Source: Halorientalis marina (GTDB lineage Archaea; Halobacteriota; Halobacteria; Halobacteriales; Haloarculaceae). Taken from it: a stretch of 64,000 nt of DNA. Below, piece by piece: positions 34,474 to 43,413 of this stretch. Position 1 is the stretch's first letter; each line of letters starts with the position of its first letter. The notes under the pieces were generated by a model. The model did no database searches. It had not been told where the DNA came from and saw only the letters and a list, made by a program, of their open reading frames with translations. A program made the translations under genes and the position numbers. Location of the stretch: NCBI RefSeq assembly GCF_023028345.1, contig NZ_CP095487.1, positions 1,550,001 through 1,614,000 of the forward strand, written 5' to 3'.

Positions 34474-35421
34474 ATGTCCAGGAATCAGCCGACCACCAGT
34501 ATCGGACTGCAGCTCTACTCGCTGGACGAATCGAGCGAGACACTTCCGGATAGCATTCGTCGAGCCGGTGAGTTCGGTTATCGTGGGGTGGAATTCGCAG
34601 ACCGTATTCACGAGGCGGACGTTCGTGCGGTTCGGTCGGCACTCGCCGAGTCGGGAATCGACCCAGTCGCTGCCCACGTGTCGCTCTCGCGGCTGGAATC
34701 CGACCTCGGGGAACTGGTCGAACTGTACACGTCGGTCGACTGTACCCGACTCGTGATTCCACATATCGGCTCGACTCACTTCGTGACGCGTGACCGCATC
34801 GACGCACTCGCGGAACGGCTACTGAGAATCTCCGATCGACTCACCGACCACGGGTTGGAGTTGCTCGTCCACAACACGAGAGCGATGCACTTTCCGCCGC
34901 TCGACCGGTACCGCCTCGACGCGCTCGTCGACGTAAGCGTCACGCCTCAGGGTGCCGGACACTACGCCGCCTGGGCACTCGACGAAATCTCACCGAGACG
35001 GTTACGCGGCGAAACCGCCTTCGAACGACTCGTCGAGCGGACGGCACCCGAGGTGACCTTCGAAATCGACACGAAAGAAGTGAGGACCGCCGGCCGTGAC
35101 CTGGCCGCCGTCCTCGATCTCGTCGCCGGTCGCGTACAAGCGATGCATCTGAGCAACGCGACGCGAACACAGCGGTTCCCGCCGGCGTACCGGGGTAGCG
35201 GTCTCGCGAACGGCCTCGTCGATGTCGAGGCGTCTCTGCGAACAGCGGTTGACCGGGACATCGAGTGGGTTATCGTCGAAAGCGAGGATGCGGGCGAGAC
35301 ACTGACAGAAACCACCGAAGCGTTCGAGCGTGCTCTTTCCGAACTCGAGACCGCCCCCGACCGAGGTGACCGTGGACACCGGCCGTCACTCGGGTTCGGT
35401 CACGCGACCGCAAACCCTTGA
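34474..35421 (+). CDS. Xylose isomerase-like TIM-barrel (sugar phosphate isomerase/epimerase family)
   Basis: This 315-residue protein has the AP-endonuclease-2-type barrel: SIGLQLYSLDESSETLPDSI, EFGYRGVEFADRIH, AAHVSLSRLESDLGELVELY, LVIPHIGSTHF, LELLVHNTRAMHF, VTFEIDTKEV, QAMHLSNATRTQRF and VIVESED. Glu, Asp and His at strand ends would bind a divalent metal. Members isomerise keto sugars, cleave 3-keto-glycosides or epimerise sugars. Following a GMC/subunit-3 pair, a role on the oxidised sugar is attractive. There is no signal peptide. Start at 34474 (MSRNQPTTS); 34450 is also in frame. Confidence 0.87.
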   Translation: MSRNQPTTSIGLQLYSLDESSETLPDSIRRAGEFGYRGVEFADRIHEADVRAVRSALAESGIDPVAAHVSLSRLESDLGELVELYTSVDCTRLVIPHIGSTHFVTRDRIDALAERLLRISDRLTDHGLELLVHNTRAMHFPPLDRYRLDALVDVSVTPQGAGHYAAWALDEISPRRLRGETAFERLVERTAPEVTFEIDTKEVRTAGRDLAAVLDLVAGRVQAMHLSNATRTQRFPPAYRGSGLANGLVDVEASLRTAVDRDIEWVIVESEDAGETLTETTEAFERALSELETAPDRGDRGHRPSLGFGHATANP

Positions 35422-35677
35422 TTTCCCCCCGGTTCTAGAGGTGCGGGCCCCAACCCGGTACTGTGCGGGTCGATCCCTGGCGATTTCTCGTTCCGTTCCG
35501 GTCGACCAGGCGAGCAACCGTGCGTCTCAACTTTCTAATCGTAGTGAGAATTCGCTGCTCGAGTGTATAATAACCATCTAACTTTATTCCGAGCTAACTA
35601 TTTGCCCAGTTACACGTGCTGTCCACACCAAGACGATATACGGTAGTCCAAGGCGGTTCTGGCGAGGAGGGGAAGTC

Positions 35678-37201
35678 GTGAGCGAACGATCCACTGTCCG
35701 GCGTGTGCTGGTGGCGAATCACGACCGCTGGTTCGTCGTGACGTTTCTCGCCCTCGCCGTCGGTTTCCCGCTCGTGTATCTCTCACAACCGCTACACTTC
35801 GACGAGGCGATTTACCTGGCGGTCGCCGAGCAGGTGGCGAACGGTCAGACACTCTACGTGGATATAGCCGACCACAAGCCACCAGGTATTTTTCTGATCG
35901 GTGTCGCCGCTTTCGAGCTGTTTTCCGAGCCGCTCCGGGCTCTCAGACTCCTAACCTACGCGGTCACCGCTGTCTCCGGACTGCTCGTATTCGAACTCGG
36001 TCGGCAACTCCGTGATCGTCGGGTCGGGATGATTGCGAGCCTCCTGTATCTGGTGATGGTTTATTTACCCCACTTCGACGGGTTCTTTTTCCTCACGGAG
36101 CCGTGGGCAGTCCTGACACTTCTGGCCGCAGCCCTCTGGCTCCTCGACGACCGTGCGATCTCGGACGCCCTCGCGGGTGCCAGTCTCGGGATCGGTGTCC
36201 TCCTCAACCAGACGGTGTTCCTGTTCGGGGCCGCCATAATCACAGTTCACGCACTCAAGCTCCGGTATCCGAACTTTCGCACCCGTGAGTACGTGTATCG
36301 ATCCGCGCGCCGAATCCTGACCATCGGGGTCGGATTCCTCTGTCTACTGGCAGTCGCGTTCGGAGCGTTCTATTTGAACGGAATACTCGAAGCCACGCTG
36401 TTTTACTCCGCGTACGTGCCGCTGGTCGGATACTCCACCCCGTTCGACCTGTACCAGCACGTTCTGGCGCTGTTATCGCTGTTTCCGGTCTGGTTACTGG
36501 CCGGGTGGATGCTCCTCGGAACCGGCATCGCAATCGCACGGGGTCGCGTGCTCTCCGACGAGCACCTGCTGGTCGCATCGTGGGGCGCCATTCTATCGAT
36601 ACCCGGTGCCACGGCGTTCGCGGGCGACCACAAATTCCTGTTCGCGTTTCCGGCGCTCGCACTCCTCGCAACCGTCGCGCTCTTCGACGGCTGGGCACGG
36701 TTCGGACGGAACCCACTCCGGATTCGCGACTTCCTCGGCAGCTTTCCTTCTCGGTCCACGATACTCACGTTGCTCTTTCTCGTCAGCGTCGTGGGCGCCG
36801 CCGGGGTGAACGTGGTGTACGCGCAAGCGGTGCTCGATACCGACATGTCCGTGGATGCCGCCGACGCACGCGACATCGCCGCCCACGCCGACGGTCCCGT
36901 GTACATGTATCCACCCGGAAACCACGTCTTCTACTTTACCGACGATATCAGACCGGTTTCGACGTGGATCGGACCGCCGTACGCGGACGTACTGGTCGAC
37001 CGGACTGTCACCGACCTCGATCAACGTAACGTGCAGTACGTGGCCGTGTTACGCAGCTACACGTCTGAGGACGGCACTATCGAAGCGAAGGATCGGTACT
37101 GGGCCGAAACCAAGGAACCGCTCGTCGGGTATCTCAATCGGAACTACGAACCGGTCGAGAGAACGGACCAGTACGTCATCTACCGAAGAGCCGAAACCTG
37201 A
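35678..37201 (+). CDS. GT39-family membrane glycosyltransferase
   Basis: This 507-residue protein (GTG start) has the ArnT/PMT-like GT-C pattern: LSQPLHFDEAIYLAVAEQV (the catalytic Asp-Glu in the first external loop), then ADHKPPGIFLIGVAAFELF (KPP loop), followed by about ten further helices and a short outer tail (ADGPVYMYPPGNHVFYFTDD). It transfers a sugar from a polyprenyl-phosphate donor to an acceptor outside the cell. It is intact, unlike the related gene at 29717. It lies 256 bp after the isomerase gene and is convergent with a sulfatase-fold gene. Confidence 0.9.
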   Translation: MSERSTVRRVLVANHDRWFVVTFLALAVGFPLVYLSQPLHFDEAIYLAVAEQVANGQTLYVDIADHKPPGIFLIGVAAFELFSEPLRALRLLTYAVTAVSGLLVFELGRQLRDRRVGMIASLLYLVMVYLPHFDGFFFLTEPWAVLTLLAAALWLLDDRAISDALAGASLGIGVLLNQTVFLFGAAIITVHALKLRYPNFRTREYVYRSARRILTIGVGFLCLLAVAFGAFYLNGILEATLFYSAYVPLVGYSTPFDLYQHVLALLSLFPVWLLAGWMLLGTGIAIARGRVLSDEHLLVASWGAILSIPGATAFAGDHKFLFAFPALALLATVALFDGWARFGRNPLRIRDFLGSFPSRSTILTLLFLVSVVGAAGVNVVYAQAVLDTDMSVDAADARDIAAHADGPVYMYPPGNHVFYFTDDIRPVSTWIGPPYADVLVDRTVTDLDQRNVQYVAVLRSYTSEDGTIEAKDRYWAETKEPLVGYLNRNYEPVERTDQYVIYRRAET

Positions 37202-37267
37202 CCCGAGAACGGTCCCCTCCAGCACACGGCCCTGCAAACCGATATCTCGAATCCGTCCCACTACCGT

Positions 37268-38668
37268 TTACAGGTAGCCCAGGTCCTCGAGTTGTGCCTC
37301 GACGTCGGAACCGAACTCCTGCTCGGTCTGGGACTGGTCCTCCGTCGCCGGCCCGGTCGATAGGTCCGCGACGCGCGCGTCGAGGTCGGTCGCGAGTTCC
37401 TGTTTCACCTCGCTCGCGTCGCAGGGGCGTTCACGTTGCCCGACCCCGGTCCGTTCGACGAGGAACGAATCCCCGTCCTCGTTCCTGATGTATTTGTAAT
37501 CCTGACCGACCAGCGCACGCCACCGGACCACTTCCGTGTCTTCTCGGCCGGTGTGCGGGACGAATTCCTCGACGAGCGCGTACTCGTCGATCCCGGCGTC
37601 GGCTTCGAGGGGCCGCGCGCCGCCGGTGCGGACGAGATCGTACAGCCGTCGTAGTTCCACGGGATCGTCGACACGCCGCCCCTCGGACTGACCTGGGTAC
37701 TTCACGATCAGGGGAACGTTGACGTTGATATCACGGAGGTAGTGTGGCGGCGTGCCGTCGCGGTCGTACTCGCCGAGGGTCTTGCCGTGGTCCGAACACA
37801 CGACGATCAGGGCGTCGTCGAAGTCGACCCGGGCCTCGAACGCCGCGAGGAGGTCTCCGACTTTCCGGTCCTGATACCGCAGGCTCGCGTCGTAGTACTC
37901 AAGCACGCGCTCCCGGCGCTCCTCGGTCAGTGCCGTCTTCTCCATCACGTACGCCAGCAGACGGGTGTTCAGCAGCCGGGGTTCGACGGGGCCGGGGACC
38001 GGGAGGTCGAGTTCGCGGAACGCGGATTTCGGCGGGAAATACGGGCTGTGTGCCTCCATCAGGTTCAGGAACGTGAACGACGGCGCGTCCGGGTACTCGT
38101 CCGTCGCGCCGAGCCACCGAATCGCTCGGTCGACGAGGTTAGACGTGAAGAAGCGCCGCTTGAGCAGGAACAGCGGCTGTCTGGCGGCGTGGCCGAGCAG
38201 CGAGTGGCCACGGGAGTACAGCCGGTCGCGGCGCGTGTGGATGTCCGTCCCCCCGTCGCGACCGATCTCCAGGTTCCACTCCAGGAACTCGTCGAACCCG
38301 GTATCGAGCCCGGAGAGCTGTCCGACCCACGGGTTGTTGGAGAACCCGGCGGTCCGGTAGCCCCGGTCCCGGAGGGCCGCCGCCAGCGGTGTCGTTCCGT
38401 CGGGGAGGCGGAGGGCGCCGGTGGTGTCGAGGAACCCGTTGGTGACGCCGTGCTCGGACGGCGTCAGGCCGGTGAACATCGACGAGTGCGACGGGAGCGT
38501 CCACGAGGCGGGCGCGACGGCGTTCTCGTAGACCGTCGCCCGCTCCGCGAGCCGGTCCAGGTTCGGCGTCGTCGATCGGTCGTGCCCGTAGAGTGCTAGC
38601 CGGTCAGTCCGCATCGAATCCAGCACCAGGAAGAGAACGGGCGGTCGACGTGACGAGGACTCGGACAT
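37268..38668 (-). CDS. Sulfatase-fold hydrolase/transferase lacking formylglycine Cys
   Basis: This 466-residue protein has alkaline phosphatase-superfamily motifs: FLVLDSMRTDRLALYG (metal Asp), NLDRLAERATVYENAVA, SWTLPSHSSMFTGL, LNLMEAHSPYFPP, VVCSDHGKTLGEYD. At the position of the formylglycine Cys/Ser (C-x-P-x-R) there is Thr (T-L-P-S-H), so it is not a classical sulfatase. A phosphoesterase, phosphonate hydrolase or phosphoglycerol-transferase-like activity fits better. The tail EAQLEDLGYL matches other members here. Start at M4 (38668) puts a GTAACAA element 27 nt upstream; 38677 is possible. Confidence 0.9.
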   Translation of the reverse strand: MSESSSRRPPVLFLVLDSMRTDRLALYGHDRSTTPNLDRLAERATVYENAVAPASWTLPSHSSMFTGLTPSEHGVTNGFLDTTGALRLPDGTTPLAAALRDRGYRTAGFSNNPWVGQLSGLDTGFDEFLEWNLEIGRDGGTDIHTRRDRLYSRGHSLLGHAARQPLFLLKRRFFTSNLVDRAIRWLGATDEYPDAPSFTFLNLMEAHSPYFPPKSAFRELDLPVPGPVEPRLLNTRLLAYVMEKTALTEERRERVLEYYDASLRYQDRKVGDLLAAFEARVDFDDALIVVCSDHGKTLGEYDRDGTPPHYLRDINVNVPLIVKYPGQSEGRRVDDPVELRRLYDLVRTGGARPLEADAGIDEYALVEEFVPHTGREDTEVVRWRALVGQDYKYIRNEDGDSFLVERTGVGQRERPCDASEVKQELATDLDARVADLSTGPATEDQSQTEQEFGSDVEAQLEDLGYL

Positions 38669-38695
38669 CGTGGGCATTACTACCCGGATGTCGGT

Positions 38696-38702
38696 TTGTT
38701 AC
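38696..38702 (-). promoter_or_regulatory. GTAACAA variant element before sulfatase-fold gene
   Basis: Minus-strand GAGTAACAAAC lies 27 nt before the ATG at 38668. It has one mismatch to ATAACAA at the first position. Confidence 0.5.
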
Positions 38703-38896
38703 TCGCCTACTTCCACCGTCGGCCCCCGCAGGTGCCCGTTCGAGGCGGGTGTAATAGATTCCTACCACTCTCGACGGCATCGCCTCGACGTCCACTATCC
38801 GAGAAGGATGTATCTACTGGGCGCGATACTTTCCAACCCCCTCGAGCCGTGAACATACTCTTCTCTGAACGGTTCTGACACTACTTGGTAAGCAAA

Positions 38897-38908
38897 TATT
38901 GGCCAATA
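38897..38908. promoter_or_regulatory. Perfect 12-bp palindrome TATTGGCCAATA
   Basis: TATTGG directly abuts CCAATA in the AT-rich region upstream of the beta-helix gene, 64 nt before its ATG. A dimeric regulator could bind it. No second copy was noticed. Confidence 0.4.
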
Positions 38909-38933
38909 ATTGGGCAAAAAAATGTAAGTGGAA

Positions 38934-38940
38934 ATAACAC
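38934..38940 (+). promoter_or_regulatory. ATAACAC variant element before beta-helix gene
   Basis: GAAATAACACTC has one mismatch to ATAACAA and lies 32 nt before the ATG at 38973, consistent with the promoter position of other copies. Confidence 0.4.
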
Positions 38941-38941
38941 T

Positions 38942-38954
38942 CTTACCAGGTAAG
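38942..38954. promoter_or_regulatory. Inverted repeat CTTACC-A-GGTAAG, putative operator
   Basis: A perfect 6-1-6 inverted repeat immediately follows the variant promoter element and precedes the ATG at 38973 by 18 nt. It would overlap the transcription start, a typical repressor position. Confidence 0.45.
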
Positions 38955-38972
38955 TAGTTATTACCGAAATGT

Positions 38973-41900
38973 ATGCGACCAAGCACAGACTCAGTCGATA
39001 CCGACGACCAAGCCGCAGAGAGTGATAGAGACTCCCTACTCGATAGAAGATCGTACCTAATGTTGGCCGGTGCTGCTGCGACGAGTGTCGCGACCGGGTC
39101 GACGCTTGCCACCGCAGGCACATCGCGGCGTGGGATCGCTTTCGAACGCGTCGTCGACGCGGTCGACGACCTCGGGATGGACCCGACAGGAAGCGAACCC
39201 ATCGACGACGCCCTCGACGGGGCAATCGCGAACGATACCCTCATCGAGTTCCCCCCGGGCGAATATCTCTTCACCGGGGACCGGACATACCACGACCTGC
39301 GGAACTTCGGTATCCGTGGTACCGGTGACACCAAAGAGGACGTCGTCATCAAACCGCCGCGGTACGAGGGGTACGAGTTCCTTCGAGTCGAAGGGGGAGC
39401 CAATATCCTCCTCGAGAACTTCACTCTGGATCAGCACGACACTATTCCCGAGTGGAGTTCGCTCATCATCGACGTCACAACCGGCGCGGAACTTCACGAC
39501 ATCGAGTTCGCCGGGTTCAACCCGAGTGACGATCCCCCGGAGAAACCGACTACCAGCACTGCACAGAACCTGATCCGGTTTCACCAGCAGAATTCCGACG
39601 GTGTCTCGAACATCTCCGGAATCGTCAAGAAGGGGCCCTCGGATATGCAGCCGTACCCGAACGGTCACTCCTGTCTCTACATCGGCACGGACGTCTACGG
39701 CGAACTCAACATCAGTGACTGCTACATCGCGAATATGTCCTCGCACGCGATGTACGCTTCACAGTCCCCAGGTACCATCCGTGTCGAGAACTGCACGTTC
39801 GAGAATAACAATGGACAACAATGTCGTGTCTCTGGTGACGGAGCGGTCGTGCGGAACTGCAAGGTCGTCATCGACGTCGACAACGCGCACCCGGACAACA
39901 TCTACCCCGACGGGTCCAGGAAGTACAATTCACTCGCGAATGGAATCTGGACGGTCTCCCAGACCGACCCGCCCCAGAACGGCGGGCTGGTCGAGGACAC
40001 CGAGATCATCTGCAAGAGCGTCCCGGACTTCGACGGCGACCGACCCTTCCTCATCGAGTGTGACGGGGCCGCCAGCCACACGGAGTACCGGAACGTCAGT
40101 GTTCACTGCGAGACGGACGACCACGCCATCGTCAGGGCGCTGGACACGACCCGCATCTCCCTCCCGGACGGGTTCCCGGACGACCAGTCCGTGGTCTTCG
40201 ACGGACTCACCATCACCGGGTCCGCAAACGGCAACGACCCCGCCCTCGACATCCGGGGCCGGGACGCGACCGTGAAGAACTGCTGTATCGACGTCGACGG
40301 GACCGTCGACGGCGTCGGTATCCGGGAAGGCAAGTTCAACAGTCCGACAGGGACCATCTCCGACTCGAACATCAACGTCGGCGGGTCCGCGACGGTCATC
40401 GAGGACGCGTCCGTCGACACGAGTAACCTGACCTACGGCGAGAGCTGCTCGCTCCCGAGTTCGCTGGACGGGAGCTCGACGGATACGACGGATTCGACCG
40501 ACAACACGACGGATTCGACCGACAACACGACGGATTCGACCGACTCGACCAACGGCTACGACCACGGCCTCCGCGTGATGGCCGACGACGGCGCCGACGC
40601 CTTCGAGTACAGCATCACCGTCAGCGGTGCGGCCGAACTGGACACCGACGGCGAGTACGCCGCGACGCCCGAGGAGGACGGCGTCGGCGAAGCGGTCACC
40701 ACCAACGACGATGGAACCCGCACCATCACGGGCATCGTCGCGGGCGGCGGTGGCGACAGTTTCCACTTCGACGGCGAAATCCTCGCCGGCGACCTCGGCG
40801 GTCCCGGCACGGTGTACGTGGACGGGTCGGTCTTCGACCTGAGCAGCGTGCCCTCCACGTGGGACCCGAACGACGGCTACGACCACGACCTTCGGGTCAT
40901 GGCCGACGCCGGTGCCGACGCCTTCGAGTACAGCATCACCGTCAGCGGTGCGGCCGAACTCGTCACGGACGGCGAGTACGCCGCGACGCCCGAAGAGGAC
41001 GGCGTCGGCGAAGCCGTCACCGCCAACGACGACGGAACCTACACCATCACGGGCATCGTCGCGGGCGGCGGTGGCGACAGTTTCCACTTCGACGGCGACA
41101 TCTTGGCAGCCGACCTCGGCGGTCCTGGCACGGTGTACGTGGACGGGTCGACCTTCGACCTGAGCAGCGTGCCCTCCACGCGGGACCCTAACGACGGCTA
41201 CGACCACGACCTTCGGGTCATGGCCGACGCCGGTGTCGACGCCTTCGAGTACAGTCTCCGTGTCACCGGCGACGCGGAACTGGATACCGACGGCGAGTAC
41301 GCCGCGACGCCCGAGGAGGACGGCGTCGGCGAAGCCGTCACCGCCAACGACGACGGGACCTGCACTATCACCGGCATCGTCGGCGGTGGCGGTGGCGACA
41401 GTTTCCACTTCGACGGCCGCCTGATCGACGCTGCCGTTCCCGACACCGGGGGCGTCTACGTCGACGACGCGCTCGTCGACCTCTCGAACGTCGGACTCCC
41501 GAACACGCTCACTATCGACGGGGCTGGCGTCGACACCGCGGACTACGAGGTGGCGGTCGATGGCGACATCGCGGCCGACCTCGAGGCCGACGACTTCAAC
41601 GGTGGCGACACCATCGACGGGGCGACGGCGACCGGCAGCGTCGGGAGCGGCACCGACAGTTACGTCTTCTCCGGTGCCATCACCACCTTCGAACTGTCGG
41701 GGACAGCAGGCGTGTACGTGAACGGGACGCAGGTCGACGATGCCGTGCTCGGCACGAGCGAGGACGCCACGCTCGACCACCTGCTCCGCATCGACGGCCG
41801 TACTGCCGAGTCCAACTACGAGTTCGAAGTGACCGGCGAAGTTGCCGTGAGTCCCGACGTCGCCGCAATCGAAGGCGACGAGGAAGTGACTGCGAACTCC

Positions 41901-42011
41901 GTGACCGGTTCCGTCGACGGCGACGTGGACGCGTTCCGGTTCTCCGGCGACATCGACCGGCTACTCCTCGACGGGACGGCGAACGTCAACTTCCACGACA
42001 GCGACGGCTAA
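38973..42011 (+). CDS. Tat-exported right-handed beta-helix protein with 107-aa C-terminal repeats
   Basis: This 1012-residue protein has a Tat-like start: RRSYLMLAGAAATSVATGS near residues 24-45. Residues about 50-490 form a pectate-lyase-like right-handed beta-helix (LIEFPPGEYLF, GIRGTGD, ILLENFTLDQHD, CYIANMSSHAMYASQSPGTI, CTFENNNGQQC). A Ser/Thr/Asp linker (about 504-526) contains a 7-residue tandem repeat. From residue 528 three nearly identical 107-residue repeats (GYDHDLRVMADAG to PSTRDPND) and two diverged copies follow. It may be an EPS lyase, epimerase or structural binder; no catalytic residues were assigned. The N-terminal domain is paralogous to 46597-48297. Confidence 0.87.
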   Translation: MRPSTDSVDTDDQAAESDRDSLLDRRSYLMLAGAAATSVATGSTLATAGTSRRGIAFERVVDAVDDLGMDPTGSEPIDDALDGAIANDTLIEFPPGEYLFTGDRTYHDLRNFGIRGTGDTKEDVVIKPPRYEGYEFLRVEGGANILLENFTLDQHDTIPEWSSLIIDVTTGAELHDIEFAGFNPSDDPPEKPTTSTAQNLIRFHQQNSDGVSNISGIVKKGPSDMQPYPNGHSCLYIGTDVYGELNISDCYIANMSSHAMYASQSPGTIRVENCTFENNNGQQCRVSGDGAVVRNCKVVIDVDNAHPDNIYPDGSRKYNSLANGIWTVSQTDPPQNGGLVEDTEIICKSVPDFDGDRPFLIECDGAASHTEYRNVSVHCETDDHAIVRALDTTRISLPDGFPDDQSVVFDGLTITGSANGNDPALDIRGRDATVKNCCIDVDGTVDGVGIREGKFNSPTGTISDSNINVGGSATVIEDASVDTSNLTYGESCSLPSSLDGSSTDTTDSTDNTTDSTDNTTDSTDSTNGYDHGLRVMADDGADAFEYSITVSGAAELDTDGEYAATPEEDGVGEAVTTNDDGTRTITGIVAGGGGDSFHFDGEILAGDLGGPGTVYVDGSVFDLSSVPSTWDPNDGYDHDLRVMADAGADAFEYSITVSGAAELVTDGEYAATPEEDGVGEAVTANDDGTYTITGIVAGGGGDSFHFDGDILAADLGGPGTVYVDGSTFDLSSVPSTRDPNDGYDHDLRVMADAGVDAFEYSLRVTGDAELDTDGEYAATPEEDGVGEAVTANDDGTCTITGIVGGGGGDSFHFDGRLIDAAVPDTGGVYVDDALVDLSNVGLPNTLTIDGAGVDTADYEVAVDGDIAADLEADDFNGGDTIDGATATGSVGSGTDSYVFSGAITTFELSGTAGVYVNGTQVDDAVLGTSEDATLDHLLRIDGRTAESNYEFEVTGEVAVSPDVAAIEGDEEVTANSVTGSVDGDVDAFRFSGDIDRLLLDGTANVNFHDSDG
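40485..40547 (+). repeat. Three 21-bp tandem repeats encoding TTDSTDN linker
   Basis: The unit ACGACGGATTCGACCGACAAC occurs at 40485-40505 and 40506-40526, with a third copy (40527-40547) ending ACTCG. It encodes the flexible linker between the beta-helix and the large repeats. In-frame length changes are likely here. Confidence 0.9.
40554..41460 (+). repeat. 321-bp tandem repeats within beta-helix gene
   Basis: Copies begin with GGCTACGACCACG at 40554, 40875 and 41196, exactly 321 bp apart. Copies 1 and 2 are nearly identical in DNA; copy 3 diverges after about 210 bp. Near-identity at synonymous sites implies recent duplication or gene conversion. Confidence 0.92.
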
Positions 42012-42128
42012 CACGCACAGGCGGTTTTTTGAGCGTCGGTCAATCATCACGAGTGCCGACTGCACTGCTATCGGTCTCGGTGGAACGCGCCCTGCGATCG
42101 GTCCAAAGAGAAGCGGACCAGTCGATAT

Positions 42129-43184
42129 TCAGTACGCCCACTTCTGATAGACACGGCGTCCGAGTTTGAACGCTCGCCAGGTAATCGGTGACAGCCCTTT
42201 TTGCCAGCGAAGAATAGGGACTGTCTTGCCACCGAACTTCTTTTTATGCCGGAAGACGCTGTTGTCGAAGGCTGCTCCTGTGCCACCGAAGTCGTACACG
42301 TGGTAGTCGTTGTCGATACCCCAATTGATTGCATTAGCATGGAGTACCTCCGAAGGATAATACTGAAAATCATCGGTGTCTGGGATAGCGGAGAACAGGT
42401 GATGGATAGCCCCGCGTTCGTCGTTGAGAACGTACACATAACTCCCAATATCTCGCTTGTCGATGGACGCAGTGATAACGAACAGGCGGCCCGGAAGGCT
42501 GTCTCGAATCCCCACGAAAAACGATTTCGGAAAAGTACCTCCCTCGATACGCGCCATGTTCGCCTCGTACGATCGGTAGAGATCATCCAGTCCATCACTC
42601 AGGTCTCGAACCCGTGTTTCGACACCCAGGTCGTCGGCCTCTCTAAGGGCACGGCGCCGCTCTTTGTGCATCTCGTTACGAATGGCTTCCCACCCACGGG
42701 CAAGATGATGTTCGAAGCGACAGCCCATCGATGTCTGTCGGTAGCCGTTCTTTTCGAAGAACTTCCCGTAGCGGATATAATTGAGGTCGTTCGCGACCAC
42801 GGCATGGTAGACAAGGCTTGGACCCCCGATGCTTTCGAGCCCCTCGAACAGCAATTCCAGAGATTCGCCCTCGTCTGTGACGATCGCTGGACCGCCGTAG
42901 CCGGGGTCAATAGACACGAGTTCCGTGAGAGGAAGCCGGCCGATGGCTGTGGATTCGACCGGGAGATCCAGCGGGCGGACGAAGTTCGGGAAGACCGCGA
43001 TCGGATTGTTACCTTTCGAGACGACGACGTGCCTGGGTTCGAGATTGAGCGTTCGCTCGATCGTTTCGAGCCAGCCGTACCGGTGGAAGACAGAACCGAG
43101 TTCCGCCTGCTTGACGAGGTTGTTCCACTGGTTCTCGTTCACTGATTCGATCGAACTGTGAACGGTGGTGCTACGTTCGGTCAT
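42129..43184 (-). CDS. FemAB/GNAT-like acyl or aminoacyl transferase
   Basis: This 351-residue protein has the same double-GNAT layout as 15514-16518: VNENQWNNLVKQAELGSVFHRYGW, a basic central segment (NEMHKERRRALREADDLGVETRV), YPSEVLHANAINWGIDNDYHVYDFGGTG, and a basic C-terminus (FRHKKKFGGKTVPILRWQKG). It probably acylates an amino group on a glycan or lipid-linked intermediate. Its upstream neighbour is again a polysaccharide deacetylase. The G+C and residue usage (more Lys, Asn, Ile) look lower than in neighbours. The nearest ATAACAA element is 152 nt upstream. Confidence 0.83.
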   Translation of the reverse strand: MTERSTTVHSSIESVNENQWNNLVKQAELGSVFHRYGWLETIERTLNLEPRHVVVSKGNNPIAVFPNFVRPLDLPVESTAIGRLPLTELVSIDPGYGGPAIVTDEGESLELLFEGLESIGGPSLVYHAVVANDLNYIRYGKFFEKNGYRQTSMGCRFEHHLARGWEAIRNEMHKERRRALREADDLGVETRVRDLSDGLDDLYRSYEANMARIEGGTFPKSFFVGIRDSLPGRLFVITASIDKRDIGSYVYVLNDERGAIHHLFSAIPDTDDFQYYPSEVLHANAINWGIDNDYHVYDFGGTGAAFDNSVFRHKKKFGGKTVPILRWQKGLSPITWRAFKLGRRVYQKWAY

Positions 43185-43336
43185 CGGTGACGTTCAGACC
43201 GACTGGCATCCAGTCTTACAGGAGATCCAACAGCCGACGTGTCCGAGCCCTGCGCCGGTGAACGAAACTGTCCCACGTCGCGTCGCCGCTGGCACTTGTT
43301 CATCACGGGTTGGTGTCGCTGGGCCGGCTTTGAGTA

Positions 43337-43343
43337 TTGTTAT
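43337..43343 (-). promoter_or_regulatory. ATAACAA element upstream of FemAB-like gene
   Basis: Minus-strand TTCATAACAATAC lies 152 nt before the ATG at 43184. A 40-codon Arg-rich frame (43305 to 43183) starts 31 nt after it and ends in an ATGA overlap with the gene. Confidence 0.4.
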
Positions 43344-43413
43344 GAACTGTTTTCTCTCCTCCTGCGTCGGGATGAATAAACAATGCCTCTTACTGAGCAC
43401 TCCTCAAGCGGGA

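Noticed and set aside
39805..39811. ATAACAA inside the beta-helix gene
   Set aside because: It encodes Asn-Asn in a conserved beta-helix turn and has no start codon downstream at promoter distance; a chance copy.
39930..41780. 616-codon minus-strand open frame
   Set aside because: It is antisense to the beta-helix gene and its apparent repeats merely mirror the 321-bp repeats of the real gene.
43183..43305. 40-codon minus-strand frame between the ATAACAA element and the FemAB-like gene, ending in an ATGA overlap
   Set aside because: Element spacing and overlap are tempting, but the product is Arg/Ser-rich and unlike haloarchaeal proteins; left as a note on the element.
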